Source of the DNA: Whitmania pigra
Lineage: Eukaryota > Annelida > Clitellata > Hirudinida > Haemopidae
Reading direction: 5' to 3'
NCBI GenBank assembly: GCA_021613335.1
Contig: JAJTWR010000032.1
Span: forward strand, 282,001 to 346,000
Length of the DNA: 64,000 nt
Below, piece by piece: positions 27,259-40,662 of the stretch. A program made the position numbers and the translations under genes. Position 1 is the stretch's first letter, and every line of letters begins with the position of its first letter. Below the pieces are notes generated by a model, which did not search any database, was not told the DNA's origin, and worked only from the letters and a program-made list of their open reading frames with translations.

Positions 27259-28442
27259 ATGACTTTGAACCCCAAAGCCGATCAAGTGGAACCCCAGACG
27301 CCGACGGCAGAAGGAAACAAGCAAGCCTCCGAATCCCCGTCGTCCTCTACCAAGAAGCGCAATGCCGGCTCCAAACACGAAAAGCAAAACGCTGCGAAAG
27401 CATCGCCGACCGCTGTAGATGTCGCCGTTTCTTCTGAGACGAAGGATGAATTTATTAGATGTCTTTGCCCAAAAACTGGTAAAAATGTCGTCAAACTGGA
27501 TGTGGACACGAAAGGCTTCCTACCTAAAGATTTGACGGTCAAGGTCGTCGGGCACGTCCTGACTATAACGGGCAGCAGAGAGGAAAATGGCCAAAAGATA
27601 GAGTTCCTAAAAACCGTCGAGCTGCCAAATTTCGTGGATAGCGACCAGGCCGGCTGCTACTATTTCAAGGGAAAGATGTCCATCCACGCACCCATCGTCG
27701 AAACTGCCACGGAGTCGGACGACCACCTGTCTTCGAGCACCAACGCGACCAATTCCGAGTGCTCTGTGGTTGGAAAAGAAAAAGCAGATTCGAGGCAAGG
27801 CTTGGAGGCTGATGACAGTTCGACACCAAAATCAACCAAGAAAAAGGAAAAAGTCAAGTCGAACTTCTTCAAGCCGTCGCTGACGTCCAACGACGACGAC
27901 CTGCCCAGGAATATGGCCGTTTTAATGAATGTCGATGGCCAAGAATACGTCAGCCTCATTGCAGAAGTCAGCAAGCTTTTCAAGCCGAGCGAGATTACAG
28001 TCAAGGTTTGATTATTATTTTTATTATTATTAATTCCAACTGATTTTCATCAACTAGTGAGGGCATAAACACAAATTCAGTTTCATGACTGTTACAAATT
28101 TCTTATTTATGAATGAAGTGTTACATTAACAAAAAAACAAGAATACATCCTAATTGCATCCCTATTGCAAAGCCTTTCATTTCATAATTCCCCATCATCG
28201 ATAGACTTATTTAATTTAGACATTACAAATCAACGAAACAGGTTAAAGATAATAAGGTCATCAGTGTAAAAGGCGAAACGAGAAGCAGCGATCCACAATC
28301 AAAAAGCAGGCTTTACGCCCTCCTGGAAAGGGAATTCGACCTTCCGAAGAAGATCGACAAGAGCACGCTGAAGGCCGGATGTCCTGGAGATGGATTTCTG
28401 AAGATATTCGCCAAGGTGGCCTCGGATCAGAACGGACATTAA
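27259..28442 (+). CDS. Small heat-shock protein with two alpha-crystallin domains
   Basis: Exon 1 is 27259-28005 and exon 2 is 28242-28442, joined in phase 0, giving 315 residues. A serine/lysine-rich N-terminus (about 55 residues) precedes the first alpha-crystallin domain: VVKLDVDTKGFLPKDLTVKV, GHVLTITGSREENGQ, EFLKTVELPNFVD and CYYFKGKMSIHAPI. A charged linker of about 45 residues ending in KKEKVKSNFF follows. The second domain reads YVSLIAEVSKLFKPSEITVK, then VKDNKVISVKGETRS, ALLEREFDLPKKIDKSTLKA and GFLKIFAK. The second domain is cut by the intron exactly after its ITVK strand. sHSPs are ATP-independent chaperones that hold unfolding proteins. Two domains in one chain are unusual outside flatworms. 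It starts 110 bp after the THAP gene and runs the same way. Confidence 0.9.
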
Positions 28443-30285
28443 TTTTATCCGGAATGTTGTTTCTTGTTGACTATCATTAGAGGCGCAACATTGCAATCAT
28501 TGTGTTTTGAAAATGGAGACTGTTTCTTTATTAATTATAATCCTTGTTGATTGTGTTTGTTACTTTTATTTGATATGTCGAGTGATGGGTCGTTCAGACT
28601 GTACTTAACCATTTAATGTCGGAAACTGATGTTGTCCTCATTTGTTCGTGACGGAGAAACAGTAATTATTTGTTTAGTTAAATTCATGACTTGACCTTGG
28701 AAGAGCTAATGTTAATGAGACTTTCTTGTAAGGGACGAATGTTGCCTGCGTCGAGACTACTGTGCTATCCATGCATGTAGCACGAATAAATGCATGCAGT
28801 AACTATAATTTGTAAATTATTTGTTTTATTGCCAATGAATAAGTTAAGGCAAGTACAATGGTGAGCATGTTTGGAGCTCAATATGCTGCATGGATCATTC
28901 CTTGCCTGCTTGATGCTCTAGTAAAGGTTCTAGTACCCTGCTTCATAATATCCTGATGGCTTTGTCATACAGTATTCGTTAACTATTTTGTATCAACGAA
29001 CAGATTCAATGGAGAACTTATAGCAAGCGATGCAGTCCCTTTAACTGTTGGCACAGTGTGTTTTAAACGTAAGGGAATACTCTCGCTATGTTTAACCCGT
29101 GTTTCGTTAATTTAAATTCGTGCAAAATTGTACGTTTCTTGATGGGTAAATGACCAGAATTTCAATTAATACTGAAGTGCTGCTGAAAATGATATTACAT
29201 TGGTTTTTTTTTTGCGATTATTTCGCAGCTGATGAAGTTGCAGGATGTGATTTAAATAGAAAAGAAGCAAAACACGTCGTGAAATTATCGAGTTAACTCA
29301 ATAATTGCACTTAATTAATATTAACGCTTTGAGCAGCTCAACTAAATCCCTTCTTTTAGTGCGACTGACGAGTTCAACATTTTTGAGCCATTTGAAGCCA
29401 AATTTCGATTTCTTATGGAAATTGCTATTTTCACAGCATGAGATAAGGATGTCTAACGGTGTAATGTAAAATCCTCATTTATAAATGCTAAGAAACGCTA
29501 ATAAACTATGAACTCAATTTAAAATGATAAAACTCAATTAGACTTAATATTTTTTATATGAATATTATTTTTATTATTTATATTCATGAGGTTGTAATTA
29601 AACATATTTGCATGATTCAAACTTTATGATCTGAAATGGTGAAACAAATGGACTTGTTTGCAATTCACGTCAACAAGTGTGCAAACATTCGCCTTCAACT
29701 CGATAATGAAACTTGGCGTCGCATGTCCAATCGGGAGAATAAAGACATCAACAACACCGGTAATAAAAGTTCCAGCAATAACGAAAACAGATTCATTATA
29801 ATAAAGAAAACACGATCAATATTAATGAGCATCGTTACCATGAATAATTGCTTTAAAATGGATGCTGGATGGCGATAAGACTGTGAAAGATTGAAAAGTA
29901 CAGAAAGACCAAGAAGTGTTCTAATTAGAACCCACACCTGTCCCTGGTTGAACCATCCACGTTATTGCTACTTCCTGTCTCCTGGAGACTCCCGCCATCA
30001 AACAATACTTTGTTGTTCATCCGCAAATAGCTGTTCCAACTCTTGTATAGCCCTTTCAGTCATAACAACATTCAAAGGAACCTTCTTTCAATTCATTTCT
30101 CATTCCATCAGTCATTCTGCCTCCTTCGTTCGCATTCAATAAAAAAATTAGCTGGAAAATATTTTAAATTCTCTGCTTCCGGGGATATTGGAAGCCTTCC
30201 AGTCGGTGAGTTGCTTTCCACGTTGCACATGAGACCGCCTGGATCTGCCGTTTGATCCACAAGAGGAGTGCTTTCGTTCTCCATG
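28443..30285. other. Intergenic region downstream of the sHSP gene
   Basis: An AATAAA at 28785-28790 is a candidate sHSP poly(A) signal. A minus-strand ORF of 54 codons (30284-30123, beginning MENESTPLVDQTADPGG) and an open minus stretch near 30072-30000 (VMTERAIQELEQLFADEQQS) could be exons of an unrecognised gene but have no confirmed splice partners. Confidence 0.4.
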
Positions 30286-30295
30286 CAATTAATCC

Positions 30296-30835
<540 letters not shown>

Positions 30836-31137
30836 GATTACGATGAGTCGATGATGACGTCATCGGAAATTTAAGAATATTGACGAGGAAGAATAATAGA
30901 GTATTTACACGGATTGCCATTCTGTAAACAAAAGATCTCTTAGTCATCTCAGATTCTGGAAAATACCGACGGTGATGATTGTAGTAGACTAAATTTGATG
31001 ACATTTAGACCATATAAAATTTAAACGAAACTCCATTAAATAATTAATTAGCTCCTTTCACAATGGAATTAATCTAACCCTTTCATTCACTGAACGAGTT
31101 TTGTTCATCATCATCATCATCGCCATCCTTATTATAG

Positions 31138-33214
31138 TCCTCAGCGTTGCACTGGAATTAAATAAAGCCCAAAGCTTGACAGTCAATGCGTTGTCTCCGC
31201 AATGTCTCAAAGAGAAGAATCTACAATCGAGCATGACAACTTATAAGACGACGTCGCCATTCCACCTGGAGATTCTGGACTCTTCCCGTGAGAAAGTGAA
31301 TCATGATCACATCCCCGAGACATGTTCTTTTCCGATATTCCAAGGCGCCTCCTAATGTAAATTTCCCACCGGGACTGATGTTTGACTCCGTCGTGCTCTC
31401 ATCAATTCCGCTGGTTTACAATTTTCAAAGTCCATCTTTCATCGTTCCGGTCGGCTGCCTCGACTTGCAGTGGAAGTTCGAAGGAGATCGTCAAATCGAA
31501 AGTTGTTGCTCCAGAATGAGGAACAAGCTCAACAAAGTCTTGGACAGAATGAATGATGAAGAGATGATGAATTCGAAGGAAACAATTAATCCATGTGCAG
31601 CGGGAAGGCAGCAAGTGCCTGAAAACTGGAACGGATCATCGGAGCATGAACAACACTGGCAGAATTTAAGAAGGAAAAGGTGGAAAGGGTGGAGAAGGAC
31701 ATGGAGGAGGCTGCCTGAAAACAATCGTCACCTGTGGAAGTGCGACGTGTGTGACGTCATCATGAACGGGGTCAAACAGGTGCTTGATCACCTGAGAGGA
31801 AGGACCCATGCCAGAAGGAGTCGACAGGTGAGGCTTGTTTTCTTCAATAATGATGATGACGATGATGGTGGTTGTGGTAATGATGATGATGATGATGATG
31901 AATCATTCTGACTACTCCGCGAAAAATATTTGTGCTGTGAAAATTTGGACGAATTTTAATGAAATCAACTTCGACGTAACTGTCGCTCAAAATTCTTCAG
32001 TGTTCACTGAATTGATGTGATGTTTTTTAACCGATAATTTTAGTTGATTTTTATTTATTTCAAATATTCAATTTAAAAAAAAATGTTTTTGTGAAAATCA
32101 GTTTTAAAAACTTTTTGAGTAGTCCCATTAATGCCTGGGTTCTACCACAAATCTGTGGAAAGTAGTGGCTTCAATTAACATTTCCACGCATGAATGGTTC
32201 GCCATCAACGATGCATGACCGTGTCTCGTGTACCACTGCTCTACATTGGATGGCGATTACTACTACTGGACTAGATTTGTTGATTGACAAGAATCATGTG
32301 GTCAGATGCCGTAATGATCATCATTATCATCATCGTCATCATCATCAGAATGATTAATTGCGTGTTTAAAAATCATTGAAGCTTGAAGCTGTCGGTCAAT
32401 AAATTCGTTGGCAAATGAATCCAATGGGTTGGAATTTACGAGCTTACCAAGATTTAAAAAGATTCCATTGATGACGATGACTATGATGATGATGATGATG
32501 ATGACGATGACGATGACGATGATGATGATGATGATGATGATGACGATGATGATGATGATGATGATGGAACAACTGATAATGTCAACCCCTACTGACTTAA
32601 CTCAATATTCATTAAGTAATATATCAGACAACGAATACCTTATTTGCTAGTTCGACCTATTGACTTTCCAATCTGCATTCACAGTGGATATCATACTTCC
32701 ATTAGTGCCTTGTAAATGCGCCTGGTCAGAGTTAATGGATGAATTGATGCTTTCTTCCGTCTCTTCATTCACTCTTCCGTGAATGAATAAATCAGAATTC
32801 TTTTTCTTGAGGATTGTGGAAGGACAATTTCGAGTTTGAATTAGAATTGTTAAATAACCAGATTATTTTGTTGCACTTTTCTCTAAAAATTCTGTATAAA
32901 ATTTTATTTTTTTTTCCAAATTTTCCCCTTAGACATTTCGCCGTGGTGACGTTCTGAGACAAACGAGTTCGGCAGTAACATCGTCGTCATCTTCGGTTGG
33001 ATGCGATGAAGGAAATGATCAATTATTAGCCGAAGGTACGAGTTCGAAAGTTGAAGCACATTCCCAGGCATGGAGTCCCGTAAACAGTGACACTCCAATC
33101 AGAATCCGCTGTTTTCCGAACAGGCGAAGCCCCGCTCGAGTCAACAATCTCCGTGACAAATTGTCGCCAGGGAGGTGGAAAAATTGCAGGCAGGAAATTG
33201 ACGGATTGTGGTGA
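31138..33214 (+). CDS. Protein with a U1-like C2H2 zinc finger (partial, 5' end unresolved)
   Basis: Exons 31138-31295, 31345-31827 and 32933-33214 join in frame. The middle exon has a basic stretch (RRKRWKGWRRTWRRL) and then LWKCDVCDVIMNGVKQVLDH followed by LRGRTHARRSRQ, a C-x2-C-x12-H-x5-H finger of the U1/matrin type that binds RNA or double-stranded nucleic acid. The last exon is serine- and arginine-rich (RCFPNRRSPARVNN) and ends at TGA 33212-33214. The 49-nt intron 31296-31344 is very short but keeps frame and removes a frame change. No start codon is assigned; upstream exons may lie beyond the (ATG)n array. Function unknown. Confidence 0.5.
31848..32565. repeat. Scattered (ATG)n/(GAC)n microsatellites in the zinc-finger gene intron
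   Basis: Short ATG/GAC triplet runs at 31848-31900, 32316-32350 and 32466-32565 lie in the 1.1-kb intron before the last zinc-finger-gene exon. Confidence 0.9.
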
Positions 33215-36200
33215 ACAATTATCAGAGGAGGCTTCGATCCAGGTACATCGGGGCTCATTGCTGCTTCGTTGTAAACGTGGTGTGCACTTTGACTTAACAG
33301 AGAATAAATAGCCATTGTGCTTAAATGGAAAGATAATCATTATTTGTGTTGTGCTAATGCTGAATTATTGCGATCATTTTTCAGGAATATTTTAGCGATT
33401 TTTAAATCCCATTTAAACTTTTCAACGCCATTTGTTTACATTCGATTTAGACTCGGAAATGAATGTTGTCTGAAAAATATTCCTTATACGTTATAAACAA
33501 AATTAGTCAAAATCAGAATGTTTTGTGTTGTAAGTTGTAAACCCTTACTGACCTAACTCAATATTCATTAAGCAATATATCGTTAGTACGTTGACCTGAA
33601 ATTCATCATCGAACTCATCCAAAAATTTTCTAAATTTTCCACTCTAACTCCTTGTATTACTCGAGTTTCTGCCACCAACTTCACAAAATCTCAAAGCAAA
33701 AAAAAAAAATTTAAGTCGTTAAGAATGTTGTGAAATAAATGTTGTGAAAATAATTGTGCTTTCGTTTTAATAATTTAAAAGAGTATTTGCATGAATGAGT
33801 GAGTGGGTGAACCCCAAGATGAGAAAATTTTCTGTTAACACAACATAACAATAATTCACATTGATTAATAAAAGATCAAATGTTGCATTGCGTTTCAATA
33901 AATTACCATCTCAAGCATTTCATTGTCAATTTTATTCGTTTTGCAAAAATTGAAACATAATCGTCGTTCGTGTGTTATTCATTATTCTTTGAATTCTTTG
34001 ACGCCATTTCGCATTTAAAATGAAATACGATTATATTATTATTATCCTCCAGTTGCCATAAATTTCATTCGTAGCCCTAAAATATGAGAAAGAAGACGCA
34101 AAAATAATCATAGAGGAGTGAGATTCAATTGCACCTGAGCGACCTGATAAGACTTCGACATTCGATTTCCTCAGTGCATTTCGCGTGCTCCTTTTGCCAC
34201 TCCGATTTTTATCTTAGGAGCTTCACGTTGCTCGCTTTGTCTCTCCTCTTTTCAGAAAAGGGAATTTTGAAAAATGACTAAAAACATCTTTTATTTTGTT
34301 TCGTCTCTTAAATTAATTATGTAGACTTTGACGATAAAATTTGATTACAAAATATGGTGGCGACAAATGAATTGAGAATACTGATTCTTATCACAAACGA
34401 AATGTTTGAGAAGACTTCGCCTTCAAAACCAAAGTTTTAACTAAAATTTCAAGCAGCAGATTACAAAAAAAAATTCTCGTAAAATTTTGAATTTTAATTC
34501 ACAATCGATTGTTTTATTTTTTTTAGCGCCTTATTTAATTATGCAAAATCCCGCGGGAAATGCATTTTGCCGTCATCAGCAACAGCATAATTTGAGAAAG
34601 AAGACTTTCAGCTGCTTGTTCTCAGAAGAATATGAAAACAGGCTTAATGCAGTACCGCTAAAAGATCGGAAATTATTTTAAAAGTTATTTATGTCGAGCC
34701 GCGTACATGTCTTTTTTTTTTAGTCCAACTTAGTGCAAATGCGTTAAGAACAGAGTTCAGTGGACGACAAAGGAAACTGGGAAAACTTAACAACTTGAAA
34801 TGACTTGAAATGCTTGCAAGGAAGGGGGCGTTTTATTAACTAATAATTTCATTCAACTATTGGAGTGATCGTTCAAAGGAATGTTCCTTGAAATTCTGAG
34901 ATGAAAGTATTTCCACCGGATTCAAAGGGGTAGTTTTGAAAACAACTTAACTTAACTTGTTGACCCATAAGGAGGAACATTGATCTGAACTCATTTGTTG
35001 AAAATAATTGTGTTTCAATTACGATTCGTTTATTTACTTATAAGAAGCGAACAACTCGACTAATGCCTACAGATCTACATTTACAAACGACGAAGTAAAA
35101 AATAAAACAAATTTTTTCGGATGAAATTTGAATGAAACCAATAATTCTCGGTTTCTTTTCAAAAAAAAGAAAAAAGAAGAAAGACAAATATTCAACATGG
35201 CTTCCAAGAGGAAATGCCTACAAATTCGAGTCTCCATATTTTGGCTACGAGCCAGGTATAATTAATGATAGGTATAAATATTTTTTAATTAAGTTTATCC
35301 TTGACAATTAATGTCATTTTTATTTATTTACCATGAACTCTTATCAAATGTCAATCCCTAGAATTTTTATGATATATGTGTATATGTTTATTTCTGCATG
35401 TAATAGCATTAAATTTAATAATAATAATCAATTAACTTTAAGATGATAATTAATTCATATATAATGAGAAAATATGTGAAATTATAAAAACAATAATTTT
35501 TAGCTTCACGGCTCTTATTATCGTTATGGTCAGTTTATTTGATGGGCTTTTGGTGACGTTGATGAAAAATGTTGCCATCGTTAAATCCCATTTTGACGAC
35601 GATAAATTAAATTATTTTTTAATAACAAATCTGATCGAAATCATCTGAATAAAAATATTCAAGAAATAGTGTATTGTTTGTGAAGTAAATAATTATTAAT
35701 AATCAAATATTTTTTAATTTATTAGAATTATCCATTTTATTGAATTTTATAACAACCACCTGTAAACTGAACTACATCAGAAATATCCTGAAATCATTGA
35801 AGTATTGGACGTGATACAAATAAATTTTTCAGAGGAAAACGTGCCGAAAATTATTAAAAGTCGAGATGATGAACCGGTAATGGGTTCCTTGACAATTGCA
35901 CACATGCACTGGAACACGCAGCACGACTTCAAGATTATGATTGTCTTCAATAAGAGACCCGTAAACTCGGGAGTTCCATGTCGATCAGTTTGAAATATCC
36001 ACACTCTCCATGATTAAAAATACAGAAAGAGGTGAATAATAATATAAGAAAATCAAAAGCAGGCCAGAAAACATGATGGGAAATGTAGAGTACTATGGAA
36101 GCCAAATAAGTATGAAGAGAGTGCTGTCGTTGCGTTACGGTATTACGAAAACTAATTTAAATTTTGTAATTATACTTCTATTTCTATATTTCTATTACCA

Positions 36201-36812
36201 AGCTATTACATAGAACATAGCCATTACACTGTTTTGTTGTATTTTGTAAATGTTAAACCCCCGTCCACGTCCGTCAAACATTTTGTATTATTTATTATTA
36301 ACAATTTACTTATTATTTTGTTTTATTTATTATTACGAATTTATTCATTATTCTGTAATATTTATTACTACCAATTTGCTTATTATTTTGTAATATTTAT
36401 TATTACCAATGGCGGATTTAGGGAGATGGGGATGGGGGACATATGAACTTGGACAAATCGGAACAGCTTTGGCAAATTGTTAAAGATCTGTCTCGAAGAA
36501 GTTCGGGTATGAGCATTTAAGCCATTAAAAGTAACCTAATGCCAACTGCCAAAGCTTTTCATCAACAAATTTAATAAAGAATTAATGCAGAGGAACAAAT
36601 AATTCATATAATCCATTAATAACAATCAAATATGACTACTTAATGTAAGAATCATTAACTAATTCAATTAAATATATGAGTCACAAGTACATGGCAGGCC
36701 AGAGACTCAAAAATGAACAAAATGCAAAATTCAAGGAATGTTTACCGTGTACAAATTGAAATTGTTGAATAAATTAATGTACAAATTACGCGGAGTGTTA
36801 ATAAAGACAAAT
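33215..36812. other. Intergenic region with orphan exon candidates
   Basis: Three plus-strand segments look exon-like. One is 34530-34681, read AFCRHQQQHNLRKKTFSCLF after a TTTTTTTTAG acceptor. One is about 35175-35259, read KYSTWLPRGNAYKFESPYFG and ending at a GTATAA donor. One is about 35780-35997, read YPEIIEVLDVIQINFSEENV and HMHWNTQHDFKIMIVFNKRP, with a CATCAG acceptor. Their phases do not join directly, so at least one exon is missing or they are unrelated. I recognise no domain. The remainder, including 36230-36420 with repeated TTATTATTTTG blocks, is AT-rich non-coding DNA. Confidence 0.35.
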
Positions 36813-39800
36813 TCAATTAATATTAATAGAAGAAAAGTTTTTGAACTTAGGTCCCCTCGATAGTTGTATATGTGAGAATGATTCTGCCTGTGCAACATCT
36901 ATGTATCCATCCTTCTTCATTTCCAAGAGAGTGTAAAACAAACAGGATACTTCTTGTCTGCTCTGTGCCGATAGCTCCACTAGAGCAGAATTGAAACTGG
37001 TGCCTGATCTGTGCAGGTTACCTCTGAGAAATTTGACGAATCTCTTTTTCAAGTCAGCAGTAGCTGCTTTCGGCTACAATCACAACAGTTAGTTAAGCTT
37101 AAATATGCTTAAAATTGAAATGTGTAATGTAATTATAAATAAACCTTTATAGGCACGGTGATAACTTCACGGACTCCAATAGTATTTTCAAGAGGTGAGA
37201 AAGGGTCAAACACGCTGAACGGGCAGCACCGTGGTTTAGGTGATATGAAGAGCTCAGGTGATCCTTCAGGCAATTCCGGTATGTTTTCTTTTGACCCAAT
37301 GAGGTCGACATTAGAAGAGTTCGATCGTTTCTTTCCCTTTCCTTCTTTGCTTCCTTCCTTTGATGGCTTTAAATATGAATTTTAGATCAATTAATTTCGT
37401 TTTTAAAATCAATAATGTAAAGGTTAAATTATTAAAAGGTTTATAATCTTTCTGGTTCGTGAAGATTTTGAGAGTAAATAGCGAGATGCTTGAAGAGATA
37501 GAATAAATGCTTTTAGTTTTAAATAATCTCAAACTTAAAATAATATTTAGTCATTTCATTACTAGAAGCAATATTCATGCTCGACTGACCAAATCCGACT
37601 GGTTGTTCCGTGGCTCGTCGTTAATCAGTTCCGGTTGGTTGTGAATGAGTTCATTGGAATCGTGTACAACTGTAGTAATAATAAAAAGCCGAGACTTATT
37701 TATCCATTCATTCAGAATATTAGAGTGCTTTTGCACTGCTCATACCATCTTCCATTATAGGAGGATTATTCATCAGGGCAACATTTTGTAGTTCATCAAT
37801 CGAGATGTTTAAAGAAGATATCATTTCTTCCTTTCCAGTCTGCACATCCCTTCTGACCATTTCAATGTCAGGCACATCGTCATGTTCCTCCTTCGGGGTG
37901 ATGATCATATTTCTTTCTAATGTCTTCAATGTCATATTAAGTATTAATTACTTTAGTGATTATGGCAAGTGGTAACACTTAATGGAGCAACGAGCATTGT
38001 TCTTAGGATTAAATACAATTATCACTGCAAATGTTCAAACTCTGCAAAGGTGGCACCTGGATTAGGATTGGATGAATGAAATGCTGAGAAGGATGCTGAA
38101 GTATTTGAGGTACTCGACTGTTCTCAGAAATCATCATGACCTTTTTCGTAGGAGGAGCCAATTCAATGCCTGCCAATAGAGTGATGGCTGTATCACTTAG
38201 ATGACGCTTCATCGTTGCTTTAGAGATGACTGTGGTTGGATCAATGATGAGCTTTCTCTTCTTTTTTAATTTTATCGTTGTATCTTGAAGGTATGTTAAA
38301 TTAATTATTTATTACTAAAGTTATTAATGTTCAAACATTGTTTTACAAAATAACCACGCCAACAAAAGAAATCACTAAATTCAATGATTCCAAAGGAACA
38401 TTAAAAGCCAAAAGCATTATCTAACAACTAGCTAATATTAAATAGAAGCATATCGCACACATTTAATATCTCAAAGTCTTAAACAGACGATAGGAAATAT
38501 AATGTCTAAGTCTATTATAACAATCAGTAAAAAATCTGGATCACATAAACAGCAACGGTGATTGGAACAAATCTCACCTGGTTCGAAGGTAATGTTCTTC
38601 GGCAATGTGAGATCCAAACCTTAAATATAAATATTTAATTACAAATCACTTCAATTGAACATTATTTTAATGTCATTACCAAAATCACACGTTAAAAGTT
38701 AAGCAATAATTGTCTCAATGTCGAATACATGTTCAACAGCGCTACTAATATCGATAATAACAACAATCAACAATAAGTATCCATTAATTCATTCAGCAAC
38801 CTTTATTGAGATCCTCAGACTGCATACACGCTGTACCAATGAACTCAACGTTCTCAGAGATTTTCACTCTTTTTCCTTTTTCAACATCGGTTTCATTCCT
38901 AGCTTCATCAGATTTCCTTTTGGATGGCTTTGTCTGATTTATTACTTCTGCAGCAAAATATCAACAGTGCAACACGGTTAGTGATAGTAAATTGTTAACA
39001 AATATTTAGCTGAGTGTTGGTGCGGAATGGAGTGGTGAAAAGATAAGCTAGTACAAGAATAAACTCTAAAACAAAGTAAGGACTGCCTCGCATTGTGCTA
39101 AATTCAAATAAGCGCTCAATACTGCCAAAACGCTACTCAAATGCCTATTTGTTAACTATAACAAAAAGTAATACATCATCATTATCACCATGGAAAATAC
39201 TTTAATGAAACAATGTATAAGCAAACCATCCAGCTGTGTGTCAGGCACATAAGTGATGGCCACCTTGTCTCCTGTATTGGAGGGTTCGTGTGAAGCCTGA
39301 TGGAAAGTGGATTCTGAAATGATCAACAGTTCCACTGTTTCTGGATCAATGTTTCTTAAGAACATCTTGATAGAGTACTAAATGCTCTAAAATATTATTT
39401 AAATGTATTCACGAACATGAGAAAATGCCAGGCGAATCCATAAAATCTAAATGTGAAAGGAAATTGATCAGTTATAAGAGTATAACTCACCTTCCATAAT
39501 GATTGGCAAAATCTGAAGCTCCTCGAGAAGCTCACCCATATCTCCAAAACCAAAATTATCTAGAAAATTTTGAAGGATAAACAAAGCCAGATTCTTTGTT
39601 TATAATACAAAAAATATAAATAAAATTAAATGCAATCAATAGTTATTCCATTACATAAACAGAACACAATTTTTATTATTTATGATTCAAAAATCAGATA
39701 AACACTAGCATCAAATAATATAAAATCTTAAATAAATTGACTCATCACCTTCAACCACGTATGAACTGATCATGGGACAATTTGGCTCCTTCAAAGTGAT

Positions 39801-40662
39801 GTCCTCCCTCCTGCATTGATGAGCTGTCAGATCCAAGTTGAATGCTATGCTCGTTCCAGTGCTGTCATGTAAATACCAAATGACAAAAACAAGTACACAT
39901 ATGATAGACCTTCAATAATTAATTAAATAAATAAACTTAGAAATGGCACTAAATTCCAGTTGTAAAATAACAGAAGATAGTAATCCAAAGTAACTTAAAA
40001 GCTAGGAATTGATTTTTTGTGCTCTGGTAAAGATGCATAACATTTGATAAAGAAAGTTGCTTAAAAATAATTCAACATGCTATTACAACCTCATTAGTTC
40101 AAGAATAATAAATCCACTGATATTATTACCAAAACTGCTAAAAATTGAAGTAAATTCCTACAACCAATGCATCAATTGAAATATAAAATGTTACCCACAG
40201 GAAATCAATATTGAATTCCTCTTCAAGTATTCCAAAGGTCTGCTCCATTGTCACAGTCTCCTTCTTGCCAACAGTAGCAACTAAATCAATTGAATCCTTT
40301 GGCATGAGTCCAAATCTGATAGCAGAAAGAGCTTCGTTGCATTCCGTCAAAAGATACTTCACTTTTCTTGAGAATATTCTCACTACTCCATACATTAAAT
40401 GACCCGAAATTTTAAGACTTATCGCAACCTGCAAATTTAACGTTGTATTAGACTAGCATTCCAAAATGGCGAAGTAATAATAACATTAATTAATTCACTG
40501 AACGAATAACCCGCCTACTTTGTTACGACAAATTTCGTTAACAATGGCTTTGATATCTGCTTGGAAAACTTGGTTCTTGGAGACTTTTTTTTCCCAATGA
40601 GCGGCGATCCATATCAATCTTAATGGACTCTTCTTGTTGGCAAGGCAGGAGGCGTAAAACAT
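36813..40662 (-). CDS. RAD21: Cohesin kleisin subunit RAD21, about 12 exons
   Basis: Exon 1 (40662-40519) encodes MFYASCLANKKSPLRLIWIA and AHWEKKVSKNQVFQ, the SMC3-binding kleisin N-terminus. Exon 2 (40428-40199) continues ISGHLMYGVVRIFSRKVKYL and LLTECNEA. Middle exons include REDITLKEPNC (about 39800), NFGFGDMGELLEELQ (about 39530), and at 38280-38040 KKKRKLIIDPTTV followed by HLSDTAITLLAGIELAPPTK, the conserved central RAD21 segment. The C-terminal winged helix (37075-36813) reads KKRFVKFLRGNLHRSGTSFN, FYTLLEMKKDGYIDVAQAES and FSHIQLSRGPKF, and binds SMC1. The APPTKK block and spacing favour mitotic RAD21 over REC8. The protein closes the cohesin ring around sister chromatids. A possible separase site is IEMVRRD near 37860. 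Middle exon borders are approximate. Confidence 0.9.

Noticed and set aside
33019..33340. Minus-strand ORFs of about 100 codons
   Set aside because: They overlap the last exon of the zinc-finger gene antisense and show no domain; the plus-strand reading has an acceptor and continues the upstream frame.
38718..38981. Plus-strand ORF of 87 codons
   Set aside because: It is antisense to a RAD21 exon and its intron; the minus-strand reading KRKSDEARNETDVEKGKRVK fits the RAD21 linker and keeps frame.
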